Counted from the first letter of the stretch, positions 1 to 13,400 are shown. The stretch: DNA of 64,000 nucleotides from Climacium dendroides (GCA_950106755.1 OX467084.1:7502001-7566000); one strand, 5' to 3'. Made by a program: numbers and translations. Notes: a model not told the origin generated them from the letters alone.

Positions 1-1714
1 AAATCTCCTCATTGCACAAAAAATCATCAAAAAATGACTAATTATTCCTTGCAAGGTGATTTAGAGTAAGTTACAACATTTCAATTGCATCTAAAATCTT
101 GCATGTGTGAATTTATCATATACTTATGAGTACACTTATAAGTGGTAAAAATCATCATTGTAATTGCAATCTCCAAGTGTCAAAATTCATAATACACCAT
201 ATTGTGTGTTTTTTATTATAATTTTTTTACATTTAAATTATAGAGTTTTGTTTTTCATTCTAAACTTCATTTATGGTAAAGATTCCAGATTTTTCTAATA
301 TATATTCTAATTGAAATAATTTTATTGTCCCCTTCTACTTAAAAAATTATAATAATATGATTTTTCCATAAAAATTTATTAAAAAAATCAATGTCAATAG
401 AAAATACACTTTTGCATAAGTGAAAAATATCAAGATTTGTATATCAATTATATAATAAAATACATTTAGTGTAATAGTGAAATTTGACTTAAAGCTCATT
501 GTCAAGGGTGTTTTGAGTATAAAAATAAAACAACTAATTGAGAAATTTTCACACTAACCTCCCTTGCTACTTGGACCACTTCAAAAAATTTCAAACTAAT
601 TGGAATGCTTTTGCTATATTTACATATTTATTTTCACTTTTAGTCACAAAGATTAACACTATGACAATTTTTCATGAAAGAAAGTGAAATTTTCATAATA
701 TTTTCTTAATGATTGATATTTGAACAAATGAACCCAATTTAAAAAGGAAAATTTATCTCAAACATGATTGACTATTTCACAATGAATCTAATGTAGTGTA
801 TTCATAAAGCGACCTTTTAAGAGTTAGTCAACCTATCCAATGGTTTTCAAATGCCCAAAAATATTTTTCTTTATTTTTCAATTGAAAAAACTAATGTGGA
901 ATCTAATACATGAGGTTTCATATTTTTTAGAGCATTTATGAATTATTTATGAATTTCCAAATAATTCAACTATAGGCACCTATTTATGATCATATTTGCA
1001 ATCTTCACATGTGTGCAATTTAAAAAAAAATATGGCTTTGACAAAAAAAAAACACAACACTATAGCATGCAAAAAATAATACACAAGGTTCCTAAATACA
1101 ACCATTACTAAACTTAAATGGACCCTATTGATTTTTTAACATTTATAAGGAAGCAATTCAACAATCATTTTTTCATTTATACAAATTAAGTAGACAAATT
1201 AAGTAGACACACCATGGCTTCAGAATGGACCAATATCTAATAAATGGGTACATTGGTGTGTTCTTTTAAATGTGTATATATAATAATTCTTATTACACTC
1301 ACATTAATGCACACTTAATTTCAGAAATTACACTCACATTCTGCACACTCAATTTTAAAACTACTTACTATCCATTTCACAACTTTCTGTAGGAACTATT
1401 TGAAGGTCACAATAAGAACCCACTATTATAGTCCTTTATAGGTCAAATACCAAGTGTAGCAAGTCCCAATGAATTGTGGATCAAAAACTATTTTCAAAGT
1501 CTAGAAAATTCTCAATCAACAAAAATTCCTTACAATTTGGCACTACTCAATATACTTGAGGTAAGGAAAAAGAGATTGACCATCATTAAAAAAAAAAAAA
1601 AAAAAACAATCTTTAACCCTTAGAAGGATGGATTCATGACCATAAAAATCATCCTTTTGGTTGCCATATGAATCATTCATACTACTAAAATCACAAGACC
1701 TTCTATAATATCAC
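1..1714. other. AT-rich intergenic DNA, no gene seen
   Basis: No long reading frame or recognisable domain on either strand. The stretch is very AT-rich with many short A/T runs, including an A run near 1588-1606. A perfect 15-bp tandem duplication (ACAAATTAAGTAGAC, twice) lies near 1184-1213. It probably consists of decayed repeats, but I recognise no family. Confidence 0.6.
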
Positions 1715-2346
1715 ATTTTTACATTGTGTGATATTACAGAGATCCAATCCCTCTGTAATATCTCATTTATACAAAATATGATGTTGTAGAGTTCCAACGG
1801 CTATTTCACCTATGTAATATCACACAGTGTAAAAATATGATATTACAGAAGTACAGTGATATTATGGAGATTTCATATTTTTTGGCTTTACACTTCATTT
1901 TACTTTTCACAATTCTATGATTTTCTAAGCTTTGAATGTTTTCAATTCTAATGTTCTTTTCTTACTACCAAATGATTTGAAACTTTGTTAAATTGAAGCA
2001 ATTTTGGATTCTACAACAAAGTATTTACAAAGTTTGTGCAATTTGACAAATTTGCATTTCAATTCTTCAATTTTGGTAACCATTATTTGTGAGTGAAGAA
2101 ATTTATAAGTAGTGATGTCCTTACAATGTTTTCATATTTACAAAGATTTTTTTATAAAAATTATGATATAAAGATTTTCTTTAATTACTTCCTAATGCAA
2201 TATATGTATTTCCAAAAAATATTGTATGAAAATGTCAATATTTTTATTTTAAGATTATACATACTTTATTAATCTACATTCTATCACATGAAAAATTGAT
2301 GAAAGTAATATAGTTAATGCATAGCAAAGCAAGTGCCAACTGCTAG
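1715..2346 (+). mobile_element. Helitron-like non-autonomous element, copy A
   Basis: One of three related copies in the window (others 42702-43334 plus strand and 63243-63885 minus strand). Shared parts are a 5' block rich in GTGATATTACAG and its complement, a middle block around CTATGATTTT and GCTTTGA, and a 3' end reading AGCAAGTGCCAACTGCTAG followed by T. Similarity between the copies stops at CTAG. A short hairpin (AGCA/TGCT) next to a terminal CTAG before a T resembles the 3' end of Helitrons (CTRR, host T). No Rep/helicase ORF is present, so it would be non-autonomous. Copy A is the most diverged of the three. The 5' boundary is approximate and no TC start could be fixed, so the Helitron label is an inference; the repeat family itself is clear. 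Confidence 0.55.
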
Positions 2347-2915
2347 TTCACTTATAAAATTGCAAAAACATTCATTAGAAGACAAACTACTATAAAAGAC
2401 CTCCCTTTTTTCACAACAAAATTTCAAGGATGAATAGTTGCACTTCCATTGTACTAGAAGAATTCTGTGTCACACAATAAACGTCCTGGACGACGTTTAA
2501 GGGTTAACAATGAAAAAACAATTAAAAGCACATTCATGTGACTATGTGCAGTACATTACAAAAAATTTAAAAATGTGAGAAATAAATCTCATATCGTTGT
2601 CTTGAACATTGCAGTCACGGAACTCCACGACATTAGCATATAACGAACCATTAACACCACCTACCGCTAAACGGCTGCCTATGACATGGTTCATTTTACA
2701 TATCCAGGAACCTCTAGCTTGACACCCTAACATAGTCACCAACTAAACAATGATGACAACACATCTTCCGCACAACACCATGCGCACTACCTTCACATTC
2801 ACACCTGCTTCACAGCAGAAACACAATCCTCAAACACGAAAGTGCTCATATAAGCGCTCAGTCCTCACGCAAACAAATATGAGAGGAGCCCTCGCAGCAA
2901 CAGCATTACACGTCT
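2347..2915. other. 3' flank of the NTF2 gene
   Basis: About 570 bases between the Helitron-like copy and the NTF2 stop codon. The part nearest the gene (about 2540-2915) is less AT-rich and likely includes the NTF2 3' UTR. Short reading frames here match nothing I recognise. Confidence 0.5.
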
Positions 2916-3756
2916 TCAAGCATAGTTCAACCGGAAAATGTCGTTGTACACATAAAAGCTTCCCTGAGGCGTAGGAAGCAGGTGGAACATCTGCAAGAAA
3001 CATCCTAAGCCTGTTATTTTCTTTCCCAAGTTATCACAAGAAGCTAACGAAGCACTTGAATCATCAAAACCCTACACAGAATCACCACCACCTCGAAAAA
3101 CGACTTTTCCCAGTAAAAGCCATTTCAAAGTTACTCCAAGAAGCCTAAGAAACATCCCGGCAGAGAGAAAATTGAATGTAAGAAAGATCCAATTCATTAA
3201 TGTCAAAGCTGCGCCCGAGTTATGAGCCAAACAGTCAAACATACGATCTTTCCCTTCGACACAAATGCCAATCCATTCGCGATGGTTTCTAAGACCAGAT
3301 CGACGCAGCAGCAGCTCAAAATAATATCCAAACACACAAACAACAACAACAGCTCAGACATTTGCCAAGAAAATCCCTCTACCTCACTTCTCAACCAACG
3401 AACCTACCTCAGATCTTGATCCATTCAGATTCCAAAGAAATGACAAAAAAAAAAAACACCTGACTGAACTTCAGCATGTGCTCCTCGCCGGGAAGCTGCA
3501 GGTTGCCGCTCACGAACACAACCATGCCGCCCGCGGGGCCCGAAGGCTGGCAGTCCGTGGTGGAGATGTTGTGCTTGCACTGCTGGAACCCGAGCGCGTT
3601 GAGCCTGTTGCTGATAGCCTGCGCGCCCTGGATCTTCTCGCCCTCGAACGTGAGCATGGAGCCCTCCTGGTAGAGACCGATAAGCGCCTGCCGGTTGGTG
3701 TCGAACGTGGTGTAGTAGTGATCCACAAACGCCTTGCTCAACGCATCGGGGTCCAT
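2916..3756 (-). CDS. NTF2: Nuclear transport factor 2 (NTF2), two exons
   Basis: NTF2 carries RanGDP into the nucleus through FG-repeat nucleoporins, sustaining the Ran gradient. On the minus strand, exon 1 is 3756-3460 (99 codons from MDPDALSKAF, ending KFSQ) and exon 2 is 2990-2916 (MFHLLPTPQGSFYVYNDIF to TGA). The 469-bp intron (3459-2991) has GT donor CAG|GTGTTT and acceptor TTCTTGCAG, phase 0. The product is 123 residues, the usual plant NTF2 length, with hallmark stretches YYTTFDTNR, GLYQEGSMLTFEG, QQCKH, DCQPSG, VFVSGNLQL and FRLNYA. The start fits the family's conserved MDPD N-terminus; an in-frame upstream ATG (to 3873) would add an unrelated leader and lies in the 5' UTR. No lesion is seen. 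This is an ortholog by sequence pattern; the import role is family knowledge. Confidence 0.96.
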
Positions 3757-4379
3757 TTCATACAAACTGACGCTCGTTCGATTGCTGATCTCTGCTGCAA
3801 GGGATGCGGGGGGCCTTAACTTAAGTAATAACCTTAGCGAGCGTGAGGGCGGGCGCGTGGAATTCACGCACAACGATCACGCAACGCGAGGCAGAGTGGC
3901 AAGAGAAGGAGGGAGCGAGACTGTGAGAAAACGGAGTTAGGGTTTCTAGACTCAAGAGCTCCGCCCTTTCTCCGTCCAATGGAGAATGATCCTAGGACGC
4001 ATTCACACCAACTCGCGCGAACTAATCTGGATATACGTGGACGGAACTTCGAAGGATGGATGAGATGTTACACGTGTCAGCATGACATATGTCTGAGGAT
4101 CAGTGCTATTCACAACTGGATGAACTGGAAACTGAACAGAGATTTTGTGTGCAGAACTGCGAGTGACTGAGGTAACTTGGTCTGGCTGCTCTAAAAGCGA
4201 CCGTGCTCTAAAAAGCAACCACTAACGTACAGAGGTACATTTTGCTTTCTTCAATGTACCAGAAGCGTACATTTCAGGAGGTGGTTGGTTTTGGTGAGCA
4301 CTGGGTTTCAACTTCAAAAATTTGTAACTAAGATAACAGGTTCAGAAATCACCCACCCAAGAGCTGAAACTAAATTTCA
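3757..4379 (-). promoter_or_regulatory. NTF2 5' UTR and promoter region
   Basis: Less AT-rich stretch immediately upstream of the NTF2 start. The purine-rich, CG-containing part up to about 3990 is probably transcribed leader and core promoter. A telo-box lies at 3938-3945. No clear TATA box was found. Beyond about 4200 the DNA becomes AT-rich repeat sequence. Confidence 0.5.
3938..3945 (-). promoter_or_regulatory. Telo-box AAACCCTA upstream of NTF2
   Basis: TAGGGTTT on the plus strand reads AAACCCTA in the NTF2 sense, about 180 bases before the start codon. This motif is common in promoters of growth- and translation-related plant genes. The same motif occurs upstream of both RGGA/HABP4 copies. 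Confidence 0.55.
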
Positions 4380-4767
4380 TGGAGGCGAAGCTTCTTGAAA
4401 TAATTTTCAATAAATTTTCCTTGAAAGACAAGTGGAATTGGCATCTAACCCAAGTTGTTTCATATTTTTTTGAGCTTTGTGGAATTAGTTATGAAATTTT
4501 GAAGTTGAAATGGCACAGGGTTTGGAATTGCCCACCTCGTACAATGTACATTGTTTGTACATTGATGAAGGCTATGAAAACAAAATATGTACACATAGTA
4601 TACATTTGAGGATGTAGGCAATTTTAGAGCCTATGCGACATTAGAGCCTATTACCTCAGTTCTACAAAGGTTTTAAAAATAAGAAACGACTTGAGTTAGA
4701 TGTCAATTCCACTTTTCTTCCTTAAATTTATTGAAAATTGTTTCAAAGAGTTTAGCTTCTCCAAAAG
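4380..4767. repeat. Foldback element with ~95-bp inverted arms
   Basis: The arm at about 4380-4474 (starting GGAGGCGAAGCTTCTTGAAA) reappears as its reverse complement at about 4667-4767, with scattered mismatches; both contain CAATTTTCAATAAATTT or its complement and GTGGAATTG. The spacer is about 190 bp. Weaker inverted similarity continues outwards to about 4170 and 4812, so the whole could be a 640-bp MITE. A 76-codon frame across the left arm is an accident of the repeat. Confidence 0.65.
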
Positions 4768-7259
4768 ACCAATCAACTTTTAAAAAGTTGCTTTACAAGC
4801 AGACTACCTTAAGTGTGTGTGGTGGTGGGGCTCTAGGAAAACATAGAATTTTTTTATTATTTTATTATATTTAATTTAATCAAATTCATATTTGGAATGA
4901 GAGTCCCTAAGTTAGTTAGAAGATGTTGAGTAGTATAAAACTAACCATTTTAAAATTAGGGATTGATTCTATTTAAGTGGTTTCTAGAGAAATGGTTGGA
5001 TGCCCATTATCTTTTCAAAAACATCAACCACTCCTGCACCTTGAAAATCCAAAGATCTTATTTGTTGAAAAAAGATTTATTTGGAGTCTACAATGGATAT
5101 ATGGATACAATATCTAGTCTATGACAAAAATACAAATATGGATATAGATGTCCATATATTCAAATATATGTATATATGCAAAAACTTGTAGCTACATATC
5201 ACATGTATTTTACTACAACTATACACACATTTTAAGTTTATCATCTTTGTAATAGATTAAAAAATGACAATAGTTTGGAAAGAATTATGATAGCTTGAAA
5301 AGAATCAACTGTGGATGGTGTTTCTAAGCATATAGAATAATTGTGTACTCAGAAACAACAACCACAATTAGATTAAAAACTTACATTAGCATCTAACCAT
5401 CATTGTCTTATGTAGCTATTATTAAATTTAATAAATAAATAAATTTTAACTTCTATTTTTTAAAGTTAAAAATAAAAATTCATTTATGAAAGAATACAAT
5501 GTTGAAAGTAGGACATATAAGAATGTAAGTTATGATTTTAATTATAGATATTATTTATAGTTATTTTTCTTAAAGCTTTCAAATGATTGATTTTAACTCT
5601 AATACATATGAAAGCTCTTACATTTGATCATTTCGCCCCTCAAGAATAATACAAAAAATTTGAGAATGTCATGTTTTGTGAGTAGATTAGTTGCAATTGT
5701 TTCCATATTATTTCTAGAAATTGCTTATTCCAACATAATAATGTTTTATCCACTACTCTTTCTAATAGTAGGGAAGGGGGTGAACATATGAAGATACATT
5801 CTTTTCTATTATTGGCAAAAAATTCTGACTCTAATAAAAGGGACATTTATTGCCACATCCATCCAAGTGTTGTTTTTTCAATTGTGAGTTTAACTATACT
5901 AAAAGATATCCTAAAATTATATTTATAAATTAATGTAGTTGGTTTCATAAGTTAGTGGTTGTAAAAATGTAGGATGATAGTTTAGCAATATGGTAGGAGT
6001 ATTTAATTGTTACACAAATTTAATTGTAATATATAATATGATGGTTCAAAGATTTCATAATCAAAATGAATGAGTCTTTAATCTATGTTGCAATTCAAAG
6101 GTCTTCAAAACTTAGAAAGTGCACAATATAGGTTATAGTTACAATGTGAAGGATAGACTTCTATGTGGTAGCAAGGTCAATAAAGGTCCAAGACAATTAT
6201 TAGAGAGAGTAATGCCTTTATTGACATTGATGATCAAATCAATTGCTACTCACTTTTATGTAAGTGAAGAAGAACTAAGTAAAGAATCATGTTTTATCTT
6301 TCACCTATTAGTCACACTTACATATGAAAGATTGGTGAATGCACTATCTTTTGTAGTATGTAATTGACTTTATTCACACCCACATCATAGTGTGGCCTAA
6401 GAACAAACCTCTATGCAAGGGCTATTGGTCAAAACCAATTGATGAGACAAAAAAATTCTAATTTTTTGCATGGAGGTCTACAATAATTGTATTCCAAATT
6501 GTAATTGTTTGCTAGCATGAATTTAAGGAGATTTTTTGTAAATTAAAGCAAGAAAATCAATTATTTTTTAAAAAACATTTTTAACCTTAGACTTCAACCT
6601 TTTGTTAGTTTTTAGTATGACAAAAAAAGTGCTCTTGAAATGTAGTGTTTCTTAACTTACATAGAAGTGAACGCATTATTGAATTCAGTAAATGCAATTC
6701 AAAAATTGGAAAACATGAAAGTTCATTTGTGCTTCCTATTTCCTATAGAATTTTATCCTAAATTATAGATGACGATGACTTTGTACCATTTTTGTATATA
6801 CTAGATTAGAAACAAACTTAAATCTAGAGCAACATCTAGTTGTACACTTGTAGTAGCTGGAGACCTCTTTAATGAAGTAAACAATAAGGTAAAAACACCT
6901 AATTGCAACATTTTCATGCATCAACACTTAGAAAATGGCCACAAATGAACACATCCTTGACCTTGAACCACCACAACTTTTAAAAATCAACCAAGGAAAG
7001 GTGAGGAGTTTTTTGAAGCAACTAATGAAAGTTGTGCTTGAAGGGTGTTCATTCAAGGTGAGTCTAGTATTATTTATATTAGGCTATCTTATATTTTTCA
7101 TTTTTAAAAATTTATAAAATATTACTAAAGAGTGAGAAAATTAAGAAATCACTTAGGTTGCATTTCTCTTGAGACAATTAGCTAATGATCTCATCAAATT
7201 ATTTTGATCATTCAACCTTTGACCCAGAGAAAGTCGGTTGCTTTGAGATATTTCTACCT
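4768..7259. other. AT-rich intergenic DNA, no gene seen
   Basis: No exon-like GC-rich stretch and no recognisable protein frame. Frames of 60-82 codons (for example 6119-6367 and 6935-7117) match no family I know and have AT-driven composition. Probably decayed transposon sequence. Confidence 0.55.
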
Positions 7260-7551
7260 TAATCCTTGAAATACAAAGTCTCCTTGTTGTTTGTTTTGTA
7301 TTTGCTTTTGCTAAGGCCACTTGTGGTTGGTTAAGGTAAACTATCCCATTGCAGACAAAATGTGAGCAAGCTCATAGTGGGATGAATTATAATAGTGGTG
7401 TACATTTCAAAACTTGAATGTACACCACCATTACAATTTTGCTCACAATGGGCTTGCTCTCATTTTGTCTGTAATGGGGTAGTTTACCTTATATCTTATG
7501 TTTCTTGGCAATGAAATTCTGTTTCATTTGTTAAAAAAAAAACAAAAAAAA
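7260..7551 (+). mobile_element. Retroposon 3' fragment with A-rich tail, split by a MITE
   Basis: The segment ending CTTGGCAATG...TTTCATTTG and an A-rich tail (7532-7551) resembles the retroposon at 14023-14176, which ends TTTGGCAATGG...TTCATTTG plus an A/C tail. Both also share a CACTTGTGGTTGG/CTCTTGTGGTTGG block. Here the copy is interrupted at 7334-7489 by a foldback MITE. Left limit approximate; no target duplication seen. Confidence 0.5.
7334..7489. mobile_element. 156-bp foldback MITE with TA duplication
   Basis: Nearly the whole element is an imperfect palindrome. The left end AGGTAAACTATCCCATTGCA pairs with the right end, whose reverse complement begins AGGTAAACTACCCCATTACA, and pairing continues through the GTGGTGTACATT/AATGTACACCAC blocks around a loop near 7412-7418. 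TA flanks both sides (7332-7333, 7490-7491), as expected for Tc1/mariner-type MITEs, though the ends are not the usual Stowaway CTCCCTCC. Confidence 0.8.
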
Positions 7552-10500
7552 CCCACCCCGCCTGAAGTCAACTTAGCACTGGGCAACAACAGCATCAAAT
7601 CCAAACACTGATAAGGTTGCTTTGAAATGCAGCATATTGGAAACTGGGTCAGGCATGCATTGAGAACTGAAAGTCCACTTCATGAAGCTCACAATTGAAC
7701 AGTCAAGCAGAAGTTTGCGTAATATTGATGCCCGAGGAGGTTGTCGGTCATAGCTGTAAGCTAAGGTACAATTTCAAATATTTACAATGTCTACCATCCT
7801 GCTACTGTAAAAATTCTGTAAAGCAAGAGGTTTGGAACCAGTCTCACATACATTAGATTACAAAAGTTATTACATTAGGGAGGGTTATTGCATTAATAAA
7901 GTTTGCAGTCATTGCATCTAAGAGATTGCAAGTGATTTTTCATATTGTAAGGTGAAGGTACCCATAACCAATCAAATAAGCAAGTTCTGGACATGGTTTG
8001 GAGTGTTGCAAGGCAAAGCAAATATTTTCAAAGGTGCATTGATAGAAATGACAGGGATTGCAAAAAATTTGGTAATTTTATTGCTTGAACTGAAATTACT
8101 ATGATTTTTGGCAGGCAAAAAGTGCTTCAGACCCATAGACAACCACTAGACGCTTTTAATTCCAATCTTAGCCAAACTACTTTCATGTTTACTACTTCTT
8201 ACTTTCATGCTAACCACTTTGGGACATGTCTCATGACCTTATTAGTTGGGACGCATTTCAAGGCTTGATTGGAAATTGAATCCAACCTCGATGGGAATTA
8301 GAGCACCCTACAGGTTGTACATGGGTACCTAGTCAGAAATGGATACCTCTACCTTACTGCACAAACAAAGAACATTGGACACATCGCATACAAACAACAA
8401 TATCAGTCATTGAATAACACTTTTCATGTTCTTGCACACACATAGATTGCAGATGCATCGCTATCACATATTACATTGTGTATACAATCCAAAGTCTAGA
8501 CCAAGACTGGCAATCAATGTTACTTTAGAGAGGTTTATTACTTTAGAGGGTGTTGCTTATTAAAAATTCTATTGTAACATGATGACTTATTGGACCCTTT
8601 TCATTCAGGGCTAAAATTTGTATTGTACAACTTTTACATTAATTCATGTATCTATGTGACTCACTATTGTTTGGGAAGTTTGCAAAGCTACCTTGATAAT
8701 TTTCCTCCTCTTTGTAAAAAGAATTGGGGGGGTCCATAAGGACATACTAGTTGCATCCTCTCCTTACTATCAAAATCTCTTAGTTCATTTCTTGTAGCAT
8801 CAAATTCTCACCAACTACTTTCTTTCAATTTGAAATTTGCTAAGGTTACAATCCTCCTCTTTCAAAAACATGTTGGTTTTGAAACTAAACTCCAAATTTC
8901 ATTACATTCGACAAATATGGATGATAGAATAGGGATTAGTCACCTCAACCAATCCAAAAAAAGATATTTGCCTTATCCAAAAATATAGCCGTTTCCAACA
9001 ACCCTAGTATTAGCTTTGGATTCTAAAAGATAAGCAACTAAAATCAAACTTCAATTTTATGATAGTAACATCTACATAGCTACTTTTGTTTTTGCACATC
9101 AATTAATTGACAATTCTACCAATTTTTGGTTCAATTTTGGATCTTCAATTTTTACACTTTGAACAATTTTTTCCCCAAAGGCACTAGGGAAGAATGAACT
9201 AACTTGGTAGTTCTCCCCAAACATTGTGACTAACTATCCAAAAGTATTTTTAAGCATATAAAGTAGGAAACTAGGAATCCCATTGCCAATTGTTTGGTCA
9301 TTGCATATAGATATAATTATTGGATCCAAATTTTTTTTGCAAAAGAATAATAAATCAAGGTTTATTTAGCATGTATTTCATCAAACTCATTTTTGGACAA
9401 AAGAAATACATTATAGGATGTCAAAGCATTGTGGTCCCTAAGAGTAACTATTTTTGTCCTTTGGAACTCTAATGTGACTTTCTTACTTTCCTACGTGGTT
9501 CCAGTGGAAATCCCAAAGGATCCCTTTTGTACAATGAAATAAATTTGCTATGTATAGAAGCCACATGGGTGTGTTGATTGAATCCATTATGAGGCGACTT
9601 TCCACCCCAATTCCAAAACTTTGAGTCCCAATCATATATTCTATGCAATCAAAACTACATTAGAATGCAACAAAAGTTTATAATTGAATCCAAAAATGCA
9701 ATCTATATTGGATTTGCTTACCTTTGTCACACCACTCTATGTACTCAAAAACACCACCTAGAGATCATTTTTATTAGATTAAAGGATTTTTTTGGCAAAC
9801 ATTATATATGTATACATCTATAACTAAAAAAACATGGAATATGTGTGCAACTCTATGTGTCCATATCTCAGTTTTCATAATACCTTATTTAATGTAGGTA
9901 TTTGTACCTATATTTCTGTTGTAGACCATATATTGTGTCCATATATCCACCCTTAGATTTCAAGGCAAAGGAGTAGATGTTGTTTTTGAAGGAATTATAG
10001 TGACTCACTATCCAATGCCAAGTGTAGAAGCAAGGATTGTTTTGTAGCGGTTGTAAAACATGTCTAAAGTCTAGAATATACCAAATTTAGATTTGAAGGG
10101 GATAATTTTTTTAAAGGTTTTGATTGGCTACAATCAGGAAGTTTTTGGAATATGAGATTACACTGTGAAGTAAAAGGTTAGGGATCTCCAAGAAGGCCAA
10201 TGATGAGTGCACTTTTTTCTTCTATTGTACCAAAATCTTTAAATCTTGAGTCCTTTGGAATTATAATTAGACCTATATCAAGGAAATGTATTTGATTAAA
10301 ATTTTAGGGATCTTTGTTGAAAAGTGCCATTTTATATATTTTATATTTTTTGCCATTCCATGCCTTCTTGGAAATTTACAATGCCAATCTAAAAGACATG
10401 ACCCTTGAAGGAAGATCTTTCAATGGCAAATGAGGGAACTTAGAGAGACTTCTCTATTTTCTAACCCCTTCATTTTTGGTGTAAATCAGACTTGATTCTT

Positions 10501-12301
10501 GTTGAAATAATCACCCATCTAAATCCCAATCTAAATACTACAAAGACTATCAAAACACAAGACATCCTTGTGATGAATGAAAACAAACATGAATATTGGA
10601 GAATGGGATAGAAAAACAACAATTTCATCTACTGTGATGTTGCTCTCACAAATGTTCATTAGGTGGACACCACATTAGAGTGATGGATGTAATTTGTAGA
10701 ATTACATTAGATCATGTCATTTTGGCTCATTTTTAAGAGCCTTAACCAATAAAAGACAATTGTTTATTGAACGGACAGTTGAAATTTTGGATAGAGTCAA
10801 TTTTGGTCAGATGTTCACGAAATGTTGATACAAGGTGTGAACATGTCCCCCCTTAGTGTAAATTCAATTTTTTTTTCTAATTGGGTGCCTAGATCAAAAG
10901 TTATGCTGCCTTGAATTTTTTTGGTAGTTCAGGTAGCTTTGGAAAACTTTTACGAAACTCCTCTTTTACTTCTAAAATTTGGCAAGTATGTAACTTACAT
11001 GATTTAAGAAACAAATGTCCCAAAAAATAACCATGTAGTGTAAAATCTCATTTTATGAAAAGTTAAAGGTTGCTAGCCCTATTAAACAAGGTAAAAGAAA
11101 CCCTTTTTCTTCTAACTTCAAACTTTGTAATCTTTCAATCCATATAGTCAAAGTTTCTGAAATTTATTTACACATTCCCATAATAGTCTAGTACAAATTT
11201 TTATGTTTGAATTTTGAAAAAACCCTCTATTTTTCATATTTTTCTCATTGCCCTTGAAAGTATAAGTTTTCCACACTTTTGCTTAAAATATTAATTCTAC
11301 AAAGATGTTGAGGCCAAAAAATGATTGATGGATGACTTTCAAGATTACTGATGGATCAATTTATAAATTAGGTGGGTCTTGGTAAAGTACCTTGGTGATA
11401 GGTCTTTTCATTTTAGTATTAAGTAGCATTTGATTCAACTAGGATTTGAAGTATTAGATAGAAGAATTTCCTTGATTTGGCATTTTTACAAAGTTGCATT
11501 TGAAAAAGAAAATTTGTTGATAAGGTTTATTTGGCAATGGCACTTGCTACTATGTAAAGCTTTTGCACAATCTTTTTTTGTTAAGTGAGAGATTGCTTAC
11601 ATTGTATGTGTTTCAAATCTTATTTGTATTCTTTGAAGTATATTTTATTACAACTATTATATAGTACATAATAATAATATATAATACGTAATTTGTAAAT
11701 CTACCTTAGGAATAGCCTAAAAGAGATGGAAAAAATCTACACGAGGAGCTTCCATTTTCCATCTACAAATAAACAAATTAATAAACAATGTTTCATTTTG
11801 TGTTGTTATCTATTTGTTTAGTCCAATTTAAATTTGTAGTAGGTGGTTTTGCAAAGATACATTGCATAAGGCAAGTTTAACTAATATAATATAATTTGTA
11901 GGATTTTTAATTTTTGTGATTTTTTCTCATATTATATATGTATGTATGATTTGTATTGTTTGTATAGGTTGTGTTCAATAATAGTTAGTTAGAATGTACA
12001 TGTTGTACTAATCAATATGGCTAAAAGCACATATAAATTTTGAATTAGAATAGGAACATGTTTAATTGCCTCAAATTTTTAGTTTGAACTACCAATCTAC
12101 TATGCAATGTAGGAAAATGGGCAAAAAGTAGAAGTAGAAAAATATAGGGGCTTATTAATTATGAAGTAATAGCTGAATAGCCTCTAAAATAATTTTTTTT
12201 GAAGCTTGCATGTATATATGAATTACTACGTATACAAAAATACTCGAGTAAAATGGAAATCTATAACCTTCTACCACAAACAACATCAAATTTGTAAATG
12301 A
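7552..12301. other. AT-rich gene-free DNA
   Basis: Almost 4.8 kb with no reading frame of note on either strand. Parts near 8.1-8.5 kb and 10.5-10.8 kb have mixed composition suggesting old retrotransposon sequence, but no reverse transcriptase, integrase or paired LTRs could be recognised. Confidence 0.5.
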
Positions 12302-12700
12302 CACTATTAAAAAATGCATGTTTTATGATCGCAAAAATATGATTGAGGATGATTGGCGACTAGTTACAGTCATATTTTGACCTTGTACTTCATGGGGGTA
12401 TAGTATATGCCTGTTGGGAACGCCAAATACTTCATAGGAAACCGTAGAGAACGCATTTGGGGATGTGGAGTCATATTTTACAATCATATTTTTTTTGAGT
12501 CATATTTTGTAGTCATATCTCCATAGTGATTACATTTTTTTGTTTTGAACAGCCTAAAATAAATTTGGGCAAGGAAATTGTTGACAAAGTGCCTAGTCAT
12601 ATTTTTGGTTCAGTTATATTTTCAGTTATATTTTTTAGGGCAGTCCTCAAAAAATAAAGGTAATCTCCAAAAAATATGGTCAAGACATTGTTTTAGGATG

Positions 12701-12861
12701 TTGAAACCCTAGCTGCTACTTTTTTAAGATTTTGAAACTCTAGCTTCTAGTTCTTTAAGATTTAAAAAACCCTAGCTACCAATTCTTTAGGGTTTTGAAA
12801 ATCCTAGTTGCTACTTCTTTAAAGTTTTGAAACCCTAGCCACCACTTCTTTGGGCTCTTCT
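12701..12861 (+). repeat. Tandem repeat, ~32-bp unit, about five copies
   Basis: Five degenerate units of the form TTGAAACCCTAGCTGCTACT then TCTTTAAGATT. Each contains a telomere-like (AA)CCCTAG core. It sits inside the CACTA element. Confidence 0.8.
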
Positions 12862-13400
12862 TCTTTGTCTTGTGTTGTTTTTTACTTTTTATTTCTTATT
12901 GCTTCTTAATTTTGCTTCGTAGTTTTTTTTTTGTTGTTCTTTAATTCATAATTTAACTCTTACTTCTTACTTTTTAATTCATGCTTTTTATTTTTTGTTG
13001 TTGCATCAAAATTCTTTTTTCTTCTTGCATTTTAATTCTTGTTTCTTCTTGTTCTTTAGTTCATATTTCTTGTTTCTTCTCATTGCATCAAAATTCTTTC
13101 TTCTTCTTGGCTTTTAATTTTTGCTTTTAGTTTTCTTGTTGTTGCATTTTAACTCTCATTTCTTGTTGTTTTTTGTTGTTTCTTGTTGTTTCTTAGTTGT
13201 AGCTCCTTGTTGCATCTTAACTCTTATTTGTTGTTATTTCTAAACACTTATTTTTTTTTCCTTCTTTTTCACTTCATTATCATTGTTATTCTTCCTACTT
13301 TAAACTTGTACCACATATTTTGTATTGTTGTAAGTTTTTGAAGGTTGAATTTTGTTGTTTATTCACTAAAAATTAACCTCTCATTTCTTTAATTGTATAT
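12862..13400 (+). repeat. T-rich, strand-asymmetric low-complexity region
   Basis: Repeated variations on TTCTTGTTGTT, CATCAAAATTCTTT and TTTAATTCTTG give a strongly pyrimidine-biased plus strand inside the CACTA element. No coding capacity is seen. Confidence 0.6.

Noticed and set aside
3072..3335. 87-codon minus-strand frame between the NTF2 exons
   Set aside because: Lies wholly inside the NTF2 intron, with no homology or separate start context.
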